NCBI RefSeq assembly: GCF_000473265.1
Contig: NZ_KI421511.1
Location: 4,501,560-4,565,559, forward strand
Length of the DNA stretch: 64,000 nucleotides
Direction of reading: 5' to 3'
Source of the DNA: Amycolatopsis thermoflava N1165
Lineage (GTDB): Bacteria > Actinomycetota > Actinomycetes > Mycobacteriales > Pseudonocardiaceae
The stretch's first letter is position 1. Every line of letters starts with the position of its first letter. The notes under the pieces are model-generated. The model made no database searches. It had not been told where the DNA came from and worked only from the letters and a program-made list of their open reading frames with translations. Shown piece by piece: positions 53,421 through 62,526 of the stretch. The translations under genes and the position numbers were made by a program.

Positions 53421-55961
53421 ATGGCTCCGCGCGCCGCGGCATCGCCGATGCTGCAGAACTGGGTAGGTGACTACCTGCGCGACCCCGGCGGCACCACCGC
53501 CGAGCTGCTCGCCGTCCTTCGGGGCTGGGCGCTGATGTGGGGACCGATCATCGTTCCCACGCTGCTCCTGGCGGTGGCGGGTGGGGTCGCGGCACGGTGG
53601 TGGTGGCTGCGGCGCCGGCACGCCGCGCTGCTGGTCGATGCTCGCCGGATCACGGTGCTCGCCCCGCCCACCGTGGATCCCGCCGGCGGGGCCGCGGTCT
53701 GGTCCAACCTCGTCGGCCTGCTGCGCCCGGCGTGGCGGCGGTGGTGGGCCGGGCAGCCCCACCTGGCGCTGGAGTACGTGTTCGGCGAGCACGGCGTCAC
53801 CGTGCAGTTCTGGGTCCCCGGCGTCATCCCGCCCAACCTGGTCGAGCGGGCGGTGGAGGCCGCCTGGCCCGGCTCCCACACCCGCACCAGCCCCGCCACC
53901 TCCCCCTTCCCCACCCCGGCAACCGGGCAACGGCGGATCGTGGTGGGCGGGCAGCTGCGCCTCGCCCGCCCCGAATCCCTGCCGATCCGCACCAGCTTCG
54001 ACGCCGACCCCATCCGCGGCCTGCTCGGCGCGCCGGTCGGGCTCGGCCGCGACGAGCACGCCTGCGTCCAGATCCTCGCCCGCCCCGTCACCGGCCGCCG
54101 CGCCGCCCAGGCCCGCCGCGCGGCCCGCCGGATCCACCACGGCTCCTCCCCCCGCCTCGGCGGCCGCATCCTCGACGCCCTCACCCCCGGCGCGAACGCC
54201 ACCCGGCGCGGCCGGACCGCGGACGCGCGACGGATCAGCCAGGACCCGCAGCTATCGCTGGAGTACTCCGCCCAGAACAAGGCCATCGTGGGCAAGCAGC
54301 GCGGCTCCCAGTACGAGACCCTCGTGCGCTACGCCGTGACCACCGACCTCCCCACCGACGCCTCTGACGAGCTGGTGCGGCAGGCTCGCGACACCGCCCG
54401 CGGGCGGGCCCACGCGCTGGCCGCCGCGTTCGCCGCCTACACCGAGCACAACCACTACACCCGCACTCGCCTGCGCCACCCCGCCCAGGCGCTCGCCGCC
54501 CGGCGGCTCGACCGCGGTGACGTGCTGTCGGTGCCCGAGCTGGCCGCGATCGCGCACCTGCCCACCGACGCCGCGATCCCCGGTGTGGAACGCGCCGGCG
54601 CGAAAGCCGTCGCCCCACCACCCGGGGTCGCCACCCCCGGTCCGCAGGTCAAACCACTCGGCCGCGTCGACACCGGCCACGCCCGCCCGGTCGGGCTGCG
54701 AGTCGCCGACGCTCGCCATCACCTGCACGTCCTCGGCGCCACCGGCTCCGGCAAATCAACCCTGCTCGGCACCCTGGTCCTCGACGACGCCACCCACCAC
54801 CGCGGTGTCGTGGTGATCGACCCGAAGGGCGACCTCGTCACCGACATTCTCAACCGCTTGCCCCGCGCCGCGGCCGAGCGGGTGGTGCTCTTCGACGCCG
54901 ACTCCCGCCACCGCCCACCCGTGCTCAACCCCTTGGAGGGCGGGGAAACCGACCGGGAGGTGGACAACCTCGTCTCTGTCTTCCGCCGCGTGTACTCGGC
55001 GTTCTGGGGACCACGCACCGACGACCTCATGCGCGCCGCCTGCCTCACCCTGCGGGCCCGAGACGGCGTGCCCACCCTGGCCGACCTGCCCAAGCTACTG
55101 GCCAGCGAGGCGTTCCGGTCCCGCATCACCGCCGGCCTGACCGACCCGGTGCTCACCGGGTTCTGGCAATGGTACGACGACCTCACCGACAGCTCCCGCA
55201 GCCAGGTGATCTCGCCGCTGATGAACAAGCTGCGCGCGTTCCTGCTGCGCCCCTTCGTCAAAGAAGCCATCGCCGGCGGCCGCTCCACCGTGGACATGGG
55301 CCAAGTGCTCGATGAGGGCGGCATCTGCCTCGTCCGGATCCCCAAAGGCTCGCTCGGGGAGGAAACCACCCGCCTGGTCGGCTCACTGGTGGTCGCCCGC
55401 ACCTGGCAGGCCACCACCGCCCGCGCCCGCGTCCCGCAGCGTCTGCGGCCCGACGCCAGCCTCGTGGTCGACGAATGCCACAACTTCCTCAACCTGCCCT
55501 ACCCCCTGGAAGACATGCTGGCCGAGGCACGGGGATTCCGGGTGGCGATGACCCTGGCCCATCAGCACCTCGGCCAGCTGCCCCGCGAGCTGAAGGAAGG
55601 CATCTCCACCAACGCCCGCTCGAAGATCTTCTTCTCCGCCAGCCCCGAAGACGCCCGCGAACTCGCCCGCCACACCACACCCCGGCTCTCCGACCACGAC
55701 CTGTCCCACCTCGGCGCCTACCACGCAGCCGCCCGCCTGGTCGTCCACGGCGAGGAAACCGAACCCTTCACCCTCACCACCACCCCCCTGCCCGACCCGA
55801 TCCCCGGACGGGCACGGGAAATCCGCGCCGCACTGCGCGCCCAGCGCCGCGCACACAGCACCGGCGCGAGCACGCCCACCACCACGCGGGCCCGGCCGGC
55901 CACACAGCGGGTTCCGGAGTCCCGGCCGCGCAAGACGGACCCACGCCGCGCCCGCCCCTGA
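53421..55961 (+). CDS. VirD4/TraG-type coupling ATPase with N-terminal membrane anchor
   Basis: 846 residues from ATG 53421. Near the N-terminus a membrane helix (GPIIVPTLLLAVAGGVAAR) is followed by a long linker domain. Walker A VLGATGSGKSTLLG lies near 437-450, then VVIDPKGDLVTDIL; Walker B LVVDECHNFLNLP is near 680-692, and AMTLAHQHLGQLP follows. This is the type IV coupling/HerA-like motor that would deliver the transferred DNA to the channel. Confidence 0.9.
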   Translation: MAPRAAASPMLQNWVGDYLRDPGGTTAELLAVLRGWALMWGPIIVPTLLLAVAGGVAARWWWLRRRHAALLVDARRITVLAPPTVDPAGGAAVWSNLVGLLRPAWRRWWAGQPHLALEYVFGEHGVTVQFWVPGVIPPNLVERAVEAAWPGSHTRTSPATSPFPTPATGQRRIVVGGQLRLARPESLPIRTSFDADPIRGLLGAPVGLGRDEHACVQILARPVTGRRAAQARRAARRIHHGSSPRLGGRILDALTPGANATRRGRTADARRISQDPQLSLEYSAQNKAIVGKQRGSQYETLVRYAVTTDLPTDASDELVRQARDTARGRAHALAAAFAAYTEHNHYTRTRLRHPAQALAARRLDRGDVLSVPELAAIAHLPTDAAIPGVERAGAKAVAPPPGVATPGPQVKPLGRVDTGHARPVGLRVADARHHLHVLGATGSGKSTLLGTLVLDDATHHRGVVVIDPKGDLVTDILNRLPRAAAERVVLFDADSRHRPPVLNPLEGGETDREVDNLVSVFRRVYSAFWGPRTDDLMRAACLTLRARDGVPTLADLPKLLASEAFRSRITAGLTDPVLTGFWQWYDDLTDSSRSQVISPLMNKLRAFLLRPFVKEAIAGGRSTVDMGQVLDEGGICLVRIPKGSLGEETTRLVGSLVVARTWQATTARARVPQRLRPDASLVVDECHNFLNLPYPLEDMLAEARGFRVAMTLAHQHLGQLPRELKEGISTNARSKIFFSASPEDARELARHTTPRLSDHDLSHLGAYHAAARLVVHGEETEPFTLTTTPLPDPIPGRAREIRAALRAQRRAHSTGASTPTTTRARPATQRVPESRPRKTDPRRARP

Positions 55962-55975
55962 CCTGAGGACCGCCT

Positions 55976-57028
55976 GTGATCACGACGACCACGCGTCAGC
56001 ACACGCTGCGCGGACACCTGCCCGGCCGTCGCAGCCCCCGCGCCGCCGGCTCGGTCGAGCACCAGGCCATGCTCGCCGCCCGGCTCACCGCCCGCGACCG
56101 ATGGATCCTGGCCCTGCTGCACGAACACCGGGTCCTCACCAGCAGCCAGATCCAGGACGCCGCGTTCCCCTCCGGCCGCTCGGCCCGGCAACGGCTGCGC
56201 GATCTCTACCTGTGGCGGGCCGTGTCGCGGTTCCAGCCGTTCCGGCAACACGGTTCCGCGCCCATGCACTACGTCCTCGGGCCCGCCGGCGCCGCGGTCC
56301 TCGCCGCCGAGTACGGCCTGGAGGTCAAGGAACTCGGCTACCGCCACGACCGCGCGATGAGCATCGCCCACAACCAGCGCCTCGCCCACACCGTCGGCGT
56401 CAACGACTTCTTCACCGCCCTGATCACCCACACCCGCGCCACCCGGGTCGAGGCGCTGGTGGCGTGGTGGTCCGAAGCACGCTGCGCCCGCCACTTCGGC
56501 GACCTCGTCATCCCCGACGGCTACGGTCGCTGGCGCACCACCGCCCGCGAGATCGAGTGGTTCCTCGAGTTCGACACCGGCACCGAATCCCTCACCAAGG
56601 TCGGCCGCAAGCTCATCGGATACGCCCGGCTGGCCGAGGCCACCGGCATCGCCACGCCCGTGCTCGTCTGGCTGCCCACCACCCGCCGCGAAGCCGGCGC
56701 CCGCACCGCGCTGGCCCGCGTCCACGCCGACCTCGACAACTGGCGCGCCGTGCCGGTCGCCACCGCCGCGGCCGACCAGCTCAACCCGCGCACGGCGCAC
56801 CCGAGCCCCGCCGAGGCCGTGTGGCTGCCACTGACCACCGCACGCGCCGACCGCGCTGGACCCCGCTACCCCCTCGCCGACCTGCCCGACGCCTGGCCCG
56901 GCCTCCCGCCACCAGCCGACCCCGCCGCCCGCGACGAGGACACCGACACCGCGTCCGCCGCGCCCTACCGGCTACCACCGCCCAGCCCGCTCCCGCCACG
57001 CGCGACGCCCAACCGGCTCGCCCGCTAA
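55976..57028 (+). CDS. Replication-relaxation family protein
   Basis: 350 residues from GTG 55976, GAGG upstream. LTARDRWILALLHEHRVLTS is a winged helix that leads into SARQRLRDLYLWRAVSRFQP and HYVLGPAGAAVLAAEYGLEV. AHNQRLAHTVGVNDFFTALI, followed by DLVIPDGYGRWR and WFLEFDTGTESLTKV, completes the Replic_Relax fold. These proteins sit in actinobacterial conjugative elements; they were proposed to act at replication initiation or DNA relaxation. It may take the place of a relaxase here. Confidence 0.88.
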   Translation: MITTTTRQHTLRGHLPGRRSPRAAGSVEHQAMLAARLTARDRWILALLHEHRVLTSSQIQDAAFPSGRSARQRLRDLYLWRAVSRFQPFRQHGSAPMHYVLGPAGAAVLAAEYGLEVKELGYRHDRAMSIAHNQRLAHTVGVNDFFTALITHTRATRVEALVAWWSEARCARHFGDLVIPDGYGRWRTTAREIEWFLEFDTGTESLTKVGRKLIGYARLAEATGIATPVLVWLPTTRREAGARTALARVHADLDNWRAVPVATAAADQLNPRTAHPSPAEAVWLPLTTARADRAGPRYPLADLPDAWPGLPPPADPAARDEDTDTASAAPYRLPPPSPLPPRATPNRLAR

Positions 57029-57060
57029 CCGGCCGCCACGGAAAGGAGCCGAGCCGGACC

Positions 57061-58038
57061 ATGGGAAGCAAACTGGTGGCCGGCATCGCCGCCCTCATCC
57101 TGGCCATCCCGCTGCTCCTCGCCGCCGGGATCGCCGGCGTCGTCAGCGCCCTCACCGGCAGCAGCGCCGCGGACTCGCTGATCTGCACCCCGGACGGCAC
57201 ACCCACCGGGACGGTGCCGGGCTTCACCGCCGAGCAGATGGGCAACGCGGCCATCATCGTGGGCGTCGGCAAGCAGATGCGGGTGCCCGAACAGGGCTGG
57301 GTCGTCGCGATCGCCGCCGCCATCCAGGAATCCGGACTGCGCAACCTCGACTACGGCGACCGCGACAGCCTCGGCCTGTTCCAGCAACGCCCCTCGATGG
57401 GCTGGGGCACCCCCGCACAGATCACAACACCCACCTACGCCGCGACCCAGTTCTACCAACACCTGCTCACCATCCCGAACTGGCAAGCCATGAGCATCAA
57501 CGCCGCCGCCCAAGCCGTCCAGCGCTCCGGCTTCCCGCACGCCTACGGACCACACGAAACCGACGCCCGCCGCATCGTCGCCGCCGTCGCCGGCATCCGC
57601 TGCGAACCAGCACCCGCCCTCGCCGGAACCGGAGACTGCGACAACATCCAAGCACCCACGTCAGCGGCGCTGACCGCCATCAACTACGCCTGCGGCCAAC
57701 GAGGACTGCCCTACGTCTGGGGCGGCGACGGCCCCGGCGGTGGCGATCGCGGATTCGACTGCTCTGGGCTGACCAAAGCCGCCTACGACGCCGCCGGAAT
57801 CACCCTCCCCCGCACCGCCCACGCCCAATTTCACACAGGAACCCGCGTCCCAGAAGGATCCCCCCTGCTTCCCGGCGACCTCGTCTTCTACGGCACCCCA
57901 GCCAGCATCACCCACGTCGCCCTTTACATCGGCAACGGCAAGATGATCAACGCACCCACCTTCGGCAGCCCCGTCCAGATCGACAACTACCGCTACCCGA
58001 ACGACAACTACGTCGGCGCCACGCGGCCCTTCGATTGA
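57061..58038 (+). CDS. NlpC/P60 peptidoglycan hydrolase of the T4SS
   Basis: 325 residues from ATG 57061, AAAGGAG upstream; the longer overlapping frame from 56101 is a shadow. An N-terminal membrane helix or signal anchor precedes an unusual glycosidase-like region (IQESGLRNLDYGDRDSLGLF, AAQAVQRSGFPHAYGP). The C-terminal NlpC/P60 domain has the catalytic Cys (RGFDCSGLTKAAYDAAGI), and the His in SITHVALYIGNGKMI. It probably opens the cell wall for the conjugation channel, as VirB1 does. Confidence 0.92.
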   Translation: MGSKLVAGIAALILAIPLLLAAGIAGVVSALTGSSAADSLICTPDGTPTGTVPGFTAEQMGNAAIIVGVGKQMRVPEQGWVVAIAAAIQESGLRNLDYGDRDSLGLFQQRPSMGWGTPAQITTPTYAATQFYQHLLTIPNWQAMSINAAAQAVQRSGFPHAYGPHETDARRIVAAVAGIRCEPAPALAGTGDCDNIQAPTSAALTAINYACGQRGLPYVWGGDGPGGGDRGFDCSGLTKAAYDAAGITLPRTAHAQFHTGTRVPEGSPLLPGDLVFYGTPASITHVALYIGNGKMINAPTFGSPVQIDNYRYPNDNYVGATRPFD

Positions 58039-58154
58039 CCACACTTAAGACTTTCACTGTGAGCGGTAATTTTCGAGGGCGTATACGCAGGCGCGGCTAG
58101 CTGTGTCGTCCCAGCACCTCCGGTTACGAGCCGCGAGTGACCGTCGAGGCGATG

Positions 58155-58172
58155 CGCGTGGCGCGCCACGCG
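58155..58172. repeat. Perfect 18-bp palindrome
   Basis: CGCGTGGCGCGCCACGCG, 47 bp before the ATG of the Mrr-like pseudogene. It may be an operator or a stem in the leader. Confidence 0.5.
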
Positions 58173-58218
58173 TAGGCGTGAAGGTGTGGTCAAGAGCTAG
58201 GCTAAGCTTCGGATCATC

Positions 58219-59040
58219 ATGGGTGACTCAGGGGATGCTCCAGTGCGTCAAACGTTGATAGAATCCGGCATTCCTACACATTGGAGGGATCTGGAAAAAT
58301 CCGCAGGGCGGATTCTTAGCGAATGTGGTTTCGAAGTCTAAGTCGGTGCGACGTTGGACTCTGCGCGCGGCTTGGTTGAATTCGACGTGTGCGCCCGAGA
58401 CGCCTCGGCTGCACCCTCAACACTGATCGTGGTCGAGTGCAAATTGTGGAGGCGCGCTGTCCCGCAGGGCGAGGTTCATATATTCCGCACCACCCTGGCC
58501 GATGTAGGAGCAAGCATTGGTTTCGTGGTGTCCTCCAGGGGATTTCAGGCTGGCGCCCGGAGGGCCGCCACCCACACTAATGTCCGTTTGGTCACCTGGG
58601 AAGAGTTTCAGTCGATACTTATAGAGCGCTGGTATCAGAACCATATGCTGAATGTTATTCGCAGGGAATCACTTCGCCTATTCGGCTACACCGTGAACCA
58701 GGGAGCTTTCTTTATGGAACTCTTCTGGCATTCTCAGGATGTGCACGAGGAAGCACAAGAGCTGTCAGACAAGTATTATTCATTAGCCGACTTCACGCGG
58801 ACGCTCCTGTGGTTCAAGGGCGCTATCGCAAACGACGAACCTCGGATGCTCCAGCTGCCATTGAGGTGTCTGCTGGCAGAACGCCATCACCGATGGCCGT
58901 CCTTGCCAGACGACGTACTCGACGCACCCGCCCTCCGACCGCTGTTAGCAGCTCTAGTGAACCACTTCCGACAGGCGATTGCAGAATTCAACCACGTCCT
59001 CGGATACCGAACCGACGAGTCGCTATACAGGTTTCCGTAG
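58219..59040 (+). pseudogene. Mrr-like restriction endonuclease with in-frame TAA
   Basis: ATG 58219 opens MGDSGDAPVRQTLIESG, then WRDLEKSAGRILSECGFEV; a TAA at 58339-58341 follows and the same frame continues VGATLDSARGLVEFDV. The PD-(D/E)XK core is intact after it: Asp in VEFDVCARD, TLIVVECKLWR (E-C-K) and FVVSSRGFQAGARRAATHT. The normal protein would be about 273 residues. One base change restores it. A restart at a later codon would lose the N-terminal ~40 residues. Codon use is more A+T-rich than in the ICE genes next to it, suggesting separate origin. Confidence 0.7.
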
Positions 59041-59211
59041 GTCCTGCAAGCAACCACCTTTCGCAGATTTACGTCGACAGATCGCTTGACATGGGGGCGG
59101 TGATGAAGCGTCCATAGTCGTGTAGCCCGAACCACCGGACGCGCACCGGCGGGCCACCGCCCCGGCCGGGGCATGACCACTTAATTCCTTCCAGCACACC
59201 GGGAGTTCGTC

Positions 59212-60066
59212 ATGTCCCGTAAGAACCGCAAGAACCGGACTACCTCCGCTACCGAGGAACGTCACCTTCACGCCGTCGCCGACGGCCCCAATCAGCGGCA
59301 GCCCGCCGCGACGACCACAGCGGGCAAGCTTCGCGCAGCGTTGGCCGACAATCCCGGTTTCACCACGGCCGAGCTGGCGCTCGCGGCCGGGGTCGGCCGT
59401 TCGACCGCCGGTAAGATCTTGGCCCGCTGGGACCGCGACGGTGTCGTGATCCGCACCGCTGGCACCGGTCCGCGCGACCCGGACATGTGGTCCCTCGCAC
59501 CGTCTGCCACCACCGTCGCGCCAGACGTCGAGCAACCCGGCACCCCGGAGACGGCGCCCGGCACCTCCCCGCGAGCCGATAGCACCACCGATGCCGGTGT
59601 CCCCGCCGCCAGCGAGCATGACACCGCACCGGAGGCCGCGGCCACCGACGCTCCCCACGACGCGGCGACTCCGGCGGCGGAGGACAACGCACCCGGCGAC
59701 GGTGCTCCCGCCGCGTTGCCCGAACCACCGTCGGCCCCTCCTGCGGACAGTTCGAACCCGACCGAGCCGTCTGCGGACGTCTCGGCCGCCGACGCGGAAA
59801 CCGCCGCCGCGCCGACGGCCGGGACGAGGTTGCCCAAGGGCGGGCTGCGTGCCCTGGTCGAGGAGTACCTGACCGCGCACACGGGCCAGAGTTTCGGGCC
59901 CGCCAAGATCGGCAAGGACCTCGGCCGCTCTGGCGGTGCGGTCAACAACGCCTTGGAGAAGCTCGCTGCCGACGGGTACGCGATCAAGACCTGCGAAGCG
60001 CCCAAGCGGTTCGCAATCAATCCGGCGAAGACCGACGTCCCACAGGAGGCCCGGGACACGGCGTAG
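59212..60066 (+). CDS. Two-winged-helix protein with acidic linker
   Basis: 284 residues from ATG 59212. An N-terminal winged helix (LADNPGFTTAELALAAGVGR, then KILARWDRDGVVIRT) and a C-terminal one (LTAHTGQSFGPAKIGKDLGR, then AVNNALEKLAADGYAIKT) flank a ~130-residue linker rich in Ala, Pro, Thr, Asp and Glu. This build, resembling MarR-like regulators, is common in actinobacterial conjugative elements. It is a likely regulator; the target is unknown. A strong hairpin follows the stop. Confidence 0.65.
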   Translation: MSRKNRKNRTTSATEERHLHAVADGPNQRQPAATTTAGKLRAALADNPGFTTAELALAAGVGRSTAGKILARWDRDGVVIRTAGTGPRDPDMWSLAPSATTVAPDVEQPGTPETAPGTSPRADSTTDAGVPAASEHDTAPEAAATDAPHDAATPAAEDNAPGDGAPAALPEPPSAPPADSSNPTEPSADVSAADAETAAAPTAGTRLPKGGLRALVEEYLTAHTGQSFGPAKIGKDLGRSGGAVNNALEKLAADGYAIKTCEAPKRFAINPAKTDVPQEARDTA

Positions 60067-60089
60067 ACCGAGCCCCATCCGAACGCCAT

Positions 60090-60120
60090 GTGGTCGTCGC
60101 CCCTGCAGGGCGACGACCAC
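60090..60120 (+). terminator. Strong hairpin after the two-HTH gene
   Basis: A perfect 13-bp stem (GTGGTCGTCGCCC / GGGCGACGACCAC) with a 5-base loop, 23 bp after the stop. No T-run. A second stem at 60194-60229 (CCCGGCCCG / CGGGCCGGG) may end the minus-strand gene at 60258. Confidence 0.6.
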
Positions 60121-60257
60121 ACTCGCGCGTCCGACAGGGCAGGTGACCCACACCTGGGTGCTCCGGAACGACATCTTCGTGACAAAGCAGAGCCCCGGCC
60201 CGGGGGACTTGCAGGTGCACCGGGCCGGGACTCCTCTGTGCGCCTGGTCTGTCCTGG

Positions 60258-60533
60258 TCAGGGGCGGCGCACGTCTTCGGCCGGGTCGTCGCCCGGTTCC
60301 GGTGGCAGCGTCTCACCGCTGCCCAGGATCGTGATCGTGCCGTCGTGGCCCTCGTGGTAGGACTCGCGCGACCGGTTCGCGTCCTTCACCAGCGGCTCCC
60401 GCTGGAACTCCCTGTAGGCGAAGGTCATCGAGTCCTCCTCCCGGCGGCGGCTCGGCGGGCGCACGATCCAGCTCGGGATCGGCTGATCGTCCAGCCGGTC
60501 GATGCGGCCGGTGGCCGAGATGTTCACGCTCAT
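60258..60533 (-). CDS. Small hypothetical protein
   Basis: 91 residues from ATG 60533 (MSVNISATGRIDRLDD), GGAG eight bases upstream; it overlaps the stop of the upstream ORF by 4 bp (ATGA). The N-terminus has SATGRIDRLDDQPIPSWIVR and the C-terminus is acidic. No family is recognised. Confidence 0.55.
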   Translation of the reverse strand: MSVNISATGRIDRLDDQPIPSWIVRPPSRRREEDSMTFAYREFQREPLVKDANRSRESYHEGHDGTITILGSGETLPPEPGDDPAEDVRRP

Positions 60534-60769
60534 CGGCGTGGCTCCGGCCGGTAGCAGTCGCAGCGGTGGGTCATGTGGTCGTTGACCGAGCACACCAGTG
60601 CCGTGCTGGACTGCGGTGTACGGCGGGGCCCCAACGGCCGCTCGTCGTCGGCGGGCTTGTTCTCGGGCTTCGGCCGGCCACCTCGGGTGCCATGCGTCGA
60701 ATGATCACCGCACGTAGCCGGGCACAACACAGCACGAACACCCGTATTCGCGCCGGTCAGCAGCCCCAC
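60530..60769 (-). CDS. Cys/His-rich small hypothetical protein
   Basis: 79 residues if from GTG 60769. The C-terminus has LVCSVNDHMTHRCDCYRPEP, a possible metal site, and the TGA overlaps the ATG of the next gene (60533). The first ~15 residues are less certain, and a start further downstream is possible. The coupling supports a real gene. Confidence 0.4.
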   Translation of the reverse strand: MGLLTGANTGVRAVLCPATCGDHSTHGTRGGRPKPENKPADDERPLGPRRTPQSSTALVCSVNDHMTHRCDCYRPEPRR

Positions 60770-60826
60770 CTATGCCTCCCACGCCTAGATCAGGCACCGG
60801 GAACGGGGCACCGGTAGCCTCGGCGC

Positions 60827-61426
60827 GTGGACCTGGTGCCCTTCGACGAGTACGTACGCTCCCTGAACCGTAAGCGCATGTCGGCGGGCGTTCTGTTCTA
60901 CGACCGGGAGGACCGGGTGTTGCTCGTGCAGCCGTCGTACAAGCCACACTGGGACGTGCCCGGCGGCGCGGTCGACGCCGACGAGGCTCCCTGGACCACG
61001 GCCGCCCGCGAGGTCCGGGAGGAGATCGGCCTGACCCGGCCGATTGGCCGACCACTCGTCATCGACTACCTGCGCGACGACGGGCGCTTTCCCGAGGGCC
61101 TGGCGTTCATCTTCGACGGCGGGCTGATCAGCGAGCCGCAGGTGGCCGACCTCGACCTGACCGATCCGGAGATCCTGTTCGCCGGGCTCTACTCGCTGGA
61201 TGAGGCGACGGTGATGTTGAAGCCGTCGTTGCTGGCCCGGCTGACCGTCGCGCTGGAGGCCGTCCATTCGGGTGGTCTCGCGCCGACACCGTGGCCCGCA
61301 TCGAACAGGGCACCCGCACCACCACGCGCCCGGGCACGCTGCGCAAGCTCGCGCAAGCCCTGCGCGTCACCGTCGCCGACCTCCTCGGCACCACACCCGC
61401 ACGCCGGGCCGCCGACCTCGATGTGA
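60827..61426 (+). CDS. Nudix hydrolase, C-terminus run-on
   Basis: From GTG 60827. It has a complete Nudix box: GGAVDADEAPWTTAAREVRE followed by EIGL. The normal fold ends near residue 145 (LLARLTVALEAVHSG). The remaining ~50 residues are Arg/Pro/Ser-rich and overlap the next gene in another frame, so the original stop has probably been lost in a deletion with the 5' end of the regulator gene. Confidence 0.75.
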   Translation: MDLVPFDEYVRSLNRKRMSAGVLFYDREDRVLLVQPSYKPHWDVPGGAVDADEAPWTTAAREVREEIGLTRPIGRPLVIDYLRDDGRFPEGLAFIFDGGLISEPQVADLDLTDPEILFAGLYSLDEATVMLKPSLLARLTVALEAVHSGGLAPTPWPASNRAPAPPRARARCASSRKPCASPSPTSSAPHPHAGPPTSM

Positions 61427-62421
61427 CCCCGCTACGGGACGCGATCACCGCGATTGACGACCTGCCCGGCCTGGACTTCGCCGAGACGCAGGACGTGATC
61501 CCGCTCGACCAGCTCGCGGCGACCGCGCACGGCACCTGGCAGGCCTACGTCGACGGCAGGCACGCCGAGCTGCTGCACGCGCTGCCCACGGTGCTGGTCG
61601 ACGCCCGCCGCCTGGCCCGCGCCGCACACGGCGACGAGAAAGCCGGGGCACACCGCGTGCTGTCCACCGCCTACCGGCTCGGCGCCGGCATGGCCGCACG
61701 GATGGGGTTCGACGATCTCGCCTGGTCCTCGGCCGAGCGGGCCCTGGAGGCGGCCCGACACTCCGACGCGCCGGAGGTGGAGACGGCGATCTCGATGCGG
61801 TACCTCGCCTGGACCCTGGTCCGCCAGGGACGACTCGACGACGCCGAGCGCGTCGCGGTGAAGGCCGCGGAACAGATCCAGCCCACCCTGCTCGACCGGG
61901 ACGTCACGCGCGCGGGGATCTTCGGCAACCTGTTGTTCAACGCCGCCACCGCCGCCGTCACCGCCGGACGAGCAGAGCGCGCGGACGACCTGCTGGCCGA
62001 AGCGCAAGCGGCCGCAGTCCGGGCCCGCAGCGACAGCGCGAGTGAGGCCGCGATCTTCGGTCCCCGCGTCGCCGCGCTCCAGCTCGTCGACAGCACCGCA
62101 CGCGCCGGGGACCCGGAGAAGGCACTCCGGCTCGCACAGGCGGTGCCCGAGGCACGCGGGGAAGTGCCGGCCTTCTGGGAAGCCGGGCACCGGCTGCGCC
62201 TGGCCGCCGCCTCGCTCCAGCTCCGCCAGGACCGGCACGCGCTGCGCTACCTCGCCGAAGCTCGCGACCTCGCGCCGGACTGGGTACGGACGCAGCCGCT
62301 CGGCGAGGCCGTCATGGCGCGGCTCGTGGAGCGTGCGCCCCGACGCCTCGGCCCCGAGTTCGCCAGGCTCGCAGCGCACTTCGGAGTGGTCGCGGCCGAG
62401 CCCCTGACAGAAACGCCGTAG
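61291..62421 (+). CDS. XRE-family regulator with TPR-like domain, N-terminally truncated
   Basis: 376 residues from GTG 61291. It opens in the middle of an XRE helix-turn-helix (VARIEQGTRTTTRPGTLRKL, then AQALRVTVADLLG); the usual ~25 residues before this, with the first two helices, are missing. In frame just upstream the sequence WSRADTVARIEQG still matches, but no start lies further upstream before the Nudix region. The rest is a helical repeat domain (SSAERALEAARHSD, DDLLAEAQAAAV). DNA binding is probably lost or weakened. Confidence 0.65.
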   Translation: MARIEQGTRTTTRPGTLRKLAQALRVTVADLLGTTPARRAADLDVTPLRDAITAIDDLPGLDFAETQDVIPLDQLAATAHGTWQAYVDGRHAELLHALPTVLVDARRLARAAHGDEKAGAHRVLSTAYRLGAGMAARMGFDDLAWSSAERALEAARHSDAPEVETAISMRYLAWTLVRQGRLDDAERVAVKAAEQIQPTLLDRDVTRAGIFGNLLFNAATAAVTAGRAERADDLLAEAQAAAVRARSDSASEAAIFGPRVAALQLVDSTARAGDPEKALRLAQAVPEARGEVPAFWEAGHRLRLAAASLQLRQDRHALRYLAEARDLAPDWVRTQPLGEAVMARLVERAPRRLGPEFARLAAHFGVVAAEPLTETP

Positions 62422-62526
62422 TCACGTTACCGGCCCGACCGCTGGCGGGACTTCGTTCCCGCTGCCAGGTCGGTCTACTCGTCGCGTGTCCACGTCGTGG
62501 GTGATCGTGCCGGGATTGTCGGTGTT

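Noticed and set aside
56101..58038. 645-codon plus-strand ORF starting inside the replication-relaxation gene
   Set aside because: The first ~320 codons are a shifted reading of that gene; the real NlpC/P60 gene starts at 57061 with its own ribosome site.
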